Shown here: one piece after another, positions 60,384 through 64,000 of the stretch
Numbering within the stretch: the first letter of the stretch is position 1
Layout: the number at the start of each line of letters is the position of its first letter
Origin: Gammaproteobacteria bacterium
Lineage (GTDB): Bacteria > Pseudomonadota > Gammaproteobacteria > HK1
Length of the DNA stretch: 64,000 nt
Reading direction: 5' to 3'
Assembly (NCBI GenBank): GCA_012103455.1
Contig: WLWT01000003.1
Location: 806,001 to 870,000, forward strand
Translations under genes and position numbers: made by a program
The notes under the pieces: generated by a model
Told to the model about the DNA's origin: nothing
The model's input: the letters and a program-made list of their open reading frames with translations, nothing else
Database searches by the model: none

Positions 60384-61576
60384 TGCCACGCCTGGTTGTA
60401 GTGGTGCAAAACCTCATGGGTGTTGGCCACCAGCGCCGGGCAGGGGCGATCTGCGCCGCTGCCGCGGCGGCCGGATGGGGGGTCACTCTTATAAGCGGCG
60501 GTTATCCGCTTAGAGGGTTTACGCCGTCCAACTATGGATTCGTGCAATTGCCGCCGGCGCGGTGTCCCGATCTCGAATTCGATCGTCTGATCGACGAGCA
60601 CGGGCGTGAGGTGGACGAGGGTTGGCGTGAACAGCGTAAAAACGCTTTGCTGGACGCAGTGGCCAGGAGCAAGCCCGATGTGCTTTTGCTGGAAACCTTT
60701 CCTTTCGGCCGCAAACTATTGCGCTTCGAATTGATACCTTTGCTGAACGCGCTTTCGCAGTGGCGCCCGCGCCCGGTTATCGCCAGCTCTATACGCGACA
60801 TCATCGAGTACCGTGAAAAACGACGCCGCTATGATGAGATGGCCGCCTATGTGAATAAATACTTCGACCTCGTTTTGGTTCATTCCGATAGAACTCTGGT
60901 CCCTTTGGAAGCGACGTTTCCACCTTATCCAACCATCGCCGCCAAAGTTCGCTATACCGGATATGTTTATGAGGGCGAGTTCCCGACCGGGTGGGGGCCT
61001 GCGTCTGGGGGGGAGGGCGTGTCCGAGGATGCTGATGAGGGCGGTTGCGGTGAGGTCATCGTCTCCGCCGGCGGTGGTGGCTATGGGCGTCATCTGCTAC
61101 ACGCCGCAGTGAAAGCGCATCCGCTGAGCGGGCTAGCACGGCGGCGCTGGCGCATCTTGGTGGGAGATAATGTCGCAGATGGCGATTTTGCCGCGCTTAA
61201 ATCCGCCGCCGAACACCCGTTAACTGTGGTGCAGCGTGTTCGGCCCGATTTTCCTCAGCTATTGAAGCGGGCGCATCTTTCTATTTCCCAGGGGGGTTAC
61301 AACACAGTGCTGGATGTGCTGCAAAGCGCAGTGCCGGCGCTCATCGTCGCGTATCACGACCGGAGCGAACGGGAACAATTATTGCGGGCGCGCATTTTGG
61401 CGCAAGCAGGATATGTGTCGCTGCTGCCCAATGGGGATTTGACGGCACGATCCCTGGCCACCGCGGCGGTGCATGCGGCCGCTTTCACGCCCCGGCCCCA
61501 TCGCATTCAAGTGGGCGGGGCCGAGCGCACTGTAGATTTTTTGGCCGAGGTGCTTGCGGGCGGCGCAGGGCGGTAG
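60380..61576 (+). CDS. MurG-like glycosyltransferase family protein (COG4671-like), 2
   Basis: 398 residues. VVVVQNLMGVGHQRRAGAICAAAAAAGW is the N-terminal G-x-G-H-x-x-R motif; LLLETFPFGRKLLRFEL, KVRYTGYVYEG, EVIVSAGGGGYGRHLL and AHLSISQGGYNTVLDVLQSAVPALIVAY follow in the order of the family. Length and motif order match the next gene closely, so they are paralogues. It overlaps the phosphatase pseudogene by 4 bases and abuts the next gene without a gap. Confidence 0.85.
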   Translation: MMPRLVVVVQNLMGVGHQRRAGAICAAAAAAGWGVTLISGGYPLRGFTPSNYGFVQLPPARCPDLEFDRLIDEHGREVDEGWREQRKNALLDAVARSKPDVLLLETFPFGRKLLRFELIPLLNALSQWRPRPVIASSIRDIIEYREKRRRYDEMAAYVNKYFDLVLVHSDRTLVPLEATFPPYPTIAAKVRYTGYVYEGEFPTGWGPASGGEGVSEDADEGGCGEVIVSAGGGGYGRHLLHAAVKAHPLSGLARRRWRILVGDNVADGDFAALKSAAEHPLTVVQRVRPDFPQLLKRAHLSISQGGYNTVLDVLQSAVPALIVAYHDRSEREQLLRARILAQAGYVSLLPNGDLTARSLATAAVHAAAFTPRPHRIQVGGAERTVDFLAEVLAGGAGR

Positions 61577-62773
61577 ATGTCCATTAGCGCGCCATGGGTG
61601 GTACTGCTGCATGTGCATCATATGATGGGCATAGGCCATCTGCGGCGGGCGGTGATGCTCGGCGTGGCGATGGCTAAGCTGGGTATGCGGGTGCACATCG
61701 CCTCAGGCGGCATGCCGGTTCCAGGGCTGAGGCTTGGAGAGCTAGGGCCTGGGGCGCTCTGTGTGCATCAATTACCGCCAGCCCGGGCCGCCGATCTCAG
61801 CTATAAGTCACTCGTCGATGAGGATGGTAATCCGGTAGACGATGAGTGGCATGCCCGGCGCCGCGCCGCATTGAGTGCATTGGTCGAAGCGGTGGTACCG
61901 CATGCTTTGATTACAGAGACTTATCCGTTTGGCCGGCGGCGCTTGTGCGGGGAGTATGAACATTTGATAAAAAAGGTGCGCCAGGTACGTCCTGGCGCTT
62001 TGGTGGCGAGTTCCGTGCGGGATATTCTGGACGGCTTTCCAGGGCCGCCTGGCCGCGTTGAGACCGTGCTCGCCACTGTAGAGTTACACTATCAGACGGT
62101 TTTTGTGCACGGCGATCCTGCGGTGGTGCCGTTGGATGAGAGTTTTCCGGTCGATGAAGCGCTGGCTCGCAAGCTGGTTTACACCGGCTACGTGAGTAGC
62201 CGTCCGGTGTCGGTGGGGGCGGAAAATGACGGCCTGGGTGAGGTGCTTGTTTCCACCGGCGGCGGTGTGGTAGGTCAGGGGCTGGTGCGTGCGGCGGCGG
62301 CGGCGCGCGCGTTGAGCGCGGTACTCGGTGAGCGAACGTGGCGGATCCTCGTGGGACACAATCTTCCGGAGGCGGATTTTCAGGCATTGCGCATGGCCTC
62401 ACCGCCAGGGGTCATTGTGCAACGTAACCGAACCGATTTTTATACCCTGCTGAGGAATTGTGCGGTATCCATTTCCCAGGTGGGTTATAACACCTCGGTG
62501 GACATACTGCAGGCCGGTGCCCGTGCCGTGGTGGTGCCGTTTGCGTCGGACACGCAATTAGAGCAGCAACGCCGGGCGCAACTGCTGCACGCGCGCGCGC
62601 TAGCGGTGGCCATCGCGCCGCACGAGTTGTCCCCCGCGCGCCTAGCAGCGGCCGTGGACGAGGCCGCGCTGGCGCTGTCACCGGCCGATCGTAGCGGATT
62701 GGCTGACATCGGATTGGCGGGCGCTGAGCGAACGGCGCGGCTGCTGGCTGGCCTACTATGCGAGCGCGGGTGA
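61577..62773 (+). CDS. MurG-like glycosyltransferase family protein (COG4671-like), 3
   Basis: 398 residues, starting at the base after the previous stop. VLLHVHHMMGIGHLRRAVMLGVAMAKLG, ITETYPFGRRRLCGEYEHL, KLVYTGYVSSR, EVLVSTGGGVVGQGL and CAVSISQVGYNTSVDILQAGARAVVVPF mirror the previous protein. The GG in the donor loop is VG here (SQVGYN against SQGGYN), a possible change in donor use. A tandem duplication of an ancestral gene is the likely origin. Confidence 0.85.
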   Translation: MSISAPWVVLLHVHHMMGIGHLRRAVMLGVAMAKLGMRVHIASGGMPVPGLRLGELGPGALCVHQLPPARAADLSYKSLVDEDGNPVDDEWHARRRAALSALVEAVVPHALITETYPFGRRRLCGEYEHLIKKVRQVRPGALVASSVRDILDGFPGPPGRVETVLATVELHYQTVFVHGDPAVVPLDESFPVDEALARKLVYTGYVSSRPVSVGAENDGLGEVLVSTGGGVVGQGLVRAAAAARALSAVLGERTWRILVGHNLPEADFQALRMASPPGVIVQRNRTDFYTLLRNCAVSISQVGYNTSVDILQAGARAVVVPFASDTQLEQQRRAQLLHARALAVAIAPHELSPARLAAAVDEAALALSPADRSGLADIGLAGAERTARLLAGLLCERG

Positions 62774-62794
62774 CGGGCGCACGGGTATGGACCC

Positions 62795-63571
62795 ATGAAC
62801 GCAGCCGCTTGGGTTGGCTTGCAAAAGGAGTTGGAGGCATGGGCTGAGACAGGACGGTCCGTGTCCTTGTGGTGGCGCGACGATGACGCCGTGGCCGACA
62901 GCCACGCCCTTCGCACCCTGACCGCCATCAGCGGCGAGTACGATGTGCCTTTGGCCATGGCGGTGATTCCGGCGCCGCTGGAAACATCGCTACCGGCTCA
63001 TCTGCGGCGTTGCCAAGCGCCGGTCTCGGTTTGCCAGCACGGTTTCGCCCATGTCAACCATGTCTTGGCGCCGCTCAAGAAGTGCGAACTCGATGCCGCC
63101 AACCCGACGCAACGCCTAAAGCAGTTGGCGGCCGGCAAAGCACAGTTGGAGGGGGCTTTTGCCGCCGCCTTCAGTCCGGTTTTGGTACCGCCGTGGAACC
63201 GTATCGCCGCGCCGCTGGCGAGCCGGTTGCACACGCTCGGTTACGCCGGTTTGTCCACCTTCGCCGAGCAGTGTTTTCCCGCCGCTGCACTGCGGCAAAA
63301 CAATTGCCATGTGGACATCATCAACTGGCGGGGCACACGTGGTTTTGTCGGGCAGGAGGCGGCTTTGGCTGCCCTCACCAGGCATCTTCGCCGGCGCCGT
63401 CAGGCGAATTTGGAGCACGGTGAGGTCACGGGCGTCCTATCGCATCATCTGGTCCACGATGAAGCGTGTTGGTTATTTCTGGATCGCCTGTGGAGCACGC
63501 TGCGCCGGTATTCGCATACCGTATTTTGCTCCCTGGCCGATCTATTCAGCCAAGACCTACCCGGAGGATGA
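62795..63571 (+). CDS. Polysaccharide deacetylase family protein
   Basis: 258 residues of the NodB-like fold. SLWWRDDDAVADSHAL carries the metal-binding Asp pair, PVSVCQHGFAHVNH the His of the second motif, and LVPPWNRIAAPLASRLHTLGYAGLST the catalytic-arm RP/PPWNR motif. Such enzymes remove N-acetyl groups from glycans. No signal peptide is present, so it may act on a cytosolic lipid-linked glycan made by the neighbouring glycosyltransferases. Confidence 0.8.
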   Translation: MNAAAWVGLQKELEAWAETGRSVSLWWRDDDAVADSHALRTLTAISGEYDVPLAMAVIPAPLETSLPAHLRRCQAPVSVCQHGFAHVNHVLAPLKKCELDAANPTQRLKQLAAGKAQLEGAFAAAFSPVLVPPWNRIAAPLASRLHTLGYAGLSTFAEQCFPAAALRQNNCHVDIINWRGTRGFVGQEAALAALTRHLRRRRQANLEHGEVTGVLSHHLVHDEACWLFLDRLWSTLRRYSHTVFCSLADLFSQDLPGG

Positions 63572-64000
63572 ATGAGCAGTGAGATAACCGGCGAGTTGCG
63601 CTATCCCATGAGCGCTCTGCTCCCGGATATGAGCCGTGCCGGGCTCGGCCTGCTCGCCACCGCACTCATGCTTGCGCATTTGCCTTTGGACTCGGTTGCA
63701 TTTGCCGCGTTTACCGTGCTCGGCATGACATTTGCTTGTTTTGGGCTCTTGACCGCATGGCGCGGGCGGCTGAGAATTCGCGTCTCCCCCGAAGCAGTAT
63801 TCGTCAACCCTGGCGCGAAGTGTCTTGAACGGGGCCGGCTTAGTGGATTCAGGCTCGATTATTATTCTACGCGCCGCGATCGCGAAGGGGGATGGATGCA
63901 GCTAACGCTGATAGATGTTAACGGCGTGCGTGTTCAAGTGGACTCCCGGCTTGACGGTTTTCATGGCTTCGTTGCGTCTTCCTTGCTTTGCGCTAAGAGT
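63572..64000 (+). CDS. Membrane protein with PH-like C-terminus, cut by window end
   Basis: Starts with the ATG one base after the deacetylase TGA (GGAGG 7 bases upstream) and is open to the window edge, 143 codons so far. Two membrane helices (about residues 22-40 and 42-62) are followed by a strand-rich part (RLRIRVSPEAVFVNPGAK; MQLTLIDVNGVRVQVDS), similar to small bacterial PH-like/YdbT-type proteins. Function unknown; coupling to the deacetylase suggests a part in the same cluster. Confidence 0.7.
   Translation, partial: MSSEITGELRYPMSALLPDMSRAGLGLLATALMLAHLPLDSVAFAAFTVLGMTFACFGLLTAWRGRLRIRVSPEAVFVNPGAKCLERGRLSGFRLDYYSTRRDREGGWMQLTLIDVNGVRVQVDSRLDGFHGFVASSLLCAKS

Noticed and set aside
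1..64000. tRNA or rRNA genes
   Set aside because: No cloverleaf with GGTTCGAATCC-type arms or rRNA core sequence was recognised on either strand by eye; a covariance search would settle it.

Overview
The window reads as chromosomal DNA of a GC-rich gammaproteobacterium. The evidence is a textbook gammaproteobacterial locus at 6.0-12.3 kb (zapB-zapA-6S RNA-fau on one strand; UPF0149-pepP-ubiH-ubiI type on the other), a biosynthetic threonine deaminase with two ACT-like domains, and an MSHA-type pilus operon. I cannot name the genus from sequence alone; a free-living or symbiotic Chromatiales-like bacterium is compatible.

0-23.8 kb is mostly housekeeping: an AI-2E-type exporter, nitroreductase, radical SAM protein, rpiA, ilvA, EVE protein, fau, 6S RNA, zapAB, pepP, two ubiquinone hydroxylases, a SARP-like regulator with a TetR neighbour and two clear operators, a PlsC-like acyltransferase, purC, an SrkA-like kinase, a ParA-like ATPase, then pgk-gap-tkt and a sigma-54 response regulator.

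23.8-29.0 kb is a decayed mobile region. Two same-strand remnants of an IS1380-type element bracket a decayed tyrosine integrase and an intact, tightly coupled two-gene module: a membrane-anchored GAF-like protein followed by a Panacea/SocA-like protein. An integron-integrase-like N-terminal fragment follows.

29.0-42.7 kb is an MSHA-like type IV pilus operon (secretin, TPR protein, ATPase with a c-di-GMP-type N-terminus, inner-membrane platform, PilM/N-, PilO- and PilP-like proteins, a 956-residue prepilin-like protein and a classical prepilin). A 141-bp MITE sits directly after the secretin gene; a second copy lies between gap and tkt.

42.7-46.6 kb is an inserted island carrying a FitAB/VapBC-type toxin-antitoxin pair, a gene joining an HsdR-type nuclease N-terminus to a DNA methylase, and a broken integrase. 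It is bounded by the 3' end of the prepilin gene on the left and a partial, deleted, chimeric copy of the same gene on the right.

46.5-51.7 kb encodes a membrane histidine kinase, an ABC-2 permease, a membrane-anchored helical protein, a prepilin preceded by a near-consensus sigma-54 promoter with two upstream palindromes, and the matching ABC ATPase. The sigma-54 activator at 22.3 kb and the kinase here are plausible partners.

51.7-64 kb is a surface-glycan type cluster: a methyltransferase, an unusual ABC protein with a degenerate Walker A, a cyclic-nucleotide-binding protein, three MurG-like (COG4671-like) proteins, two GT4 glycosyltransferases, a frameshifted histidine phosphatase, a polysaccharide-deacetylase-like protein and a membrane protein cut by the window end. 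A genome-wide oddity is the large number of 15-22 bp tandem duplications, both intergenic and in frame inside genes.
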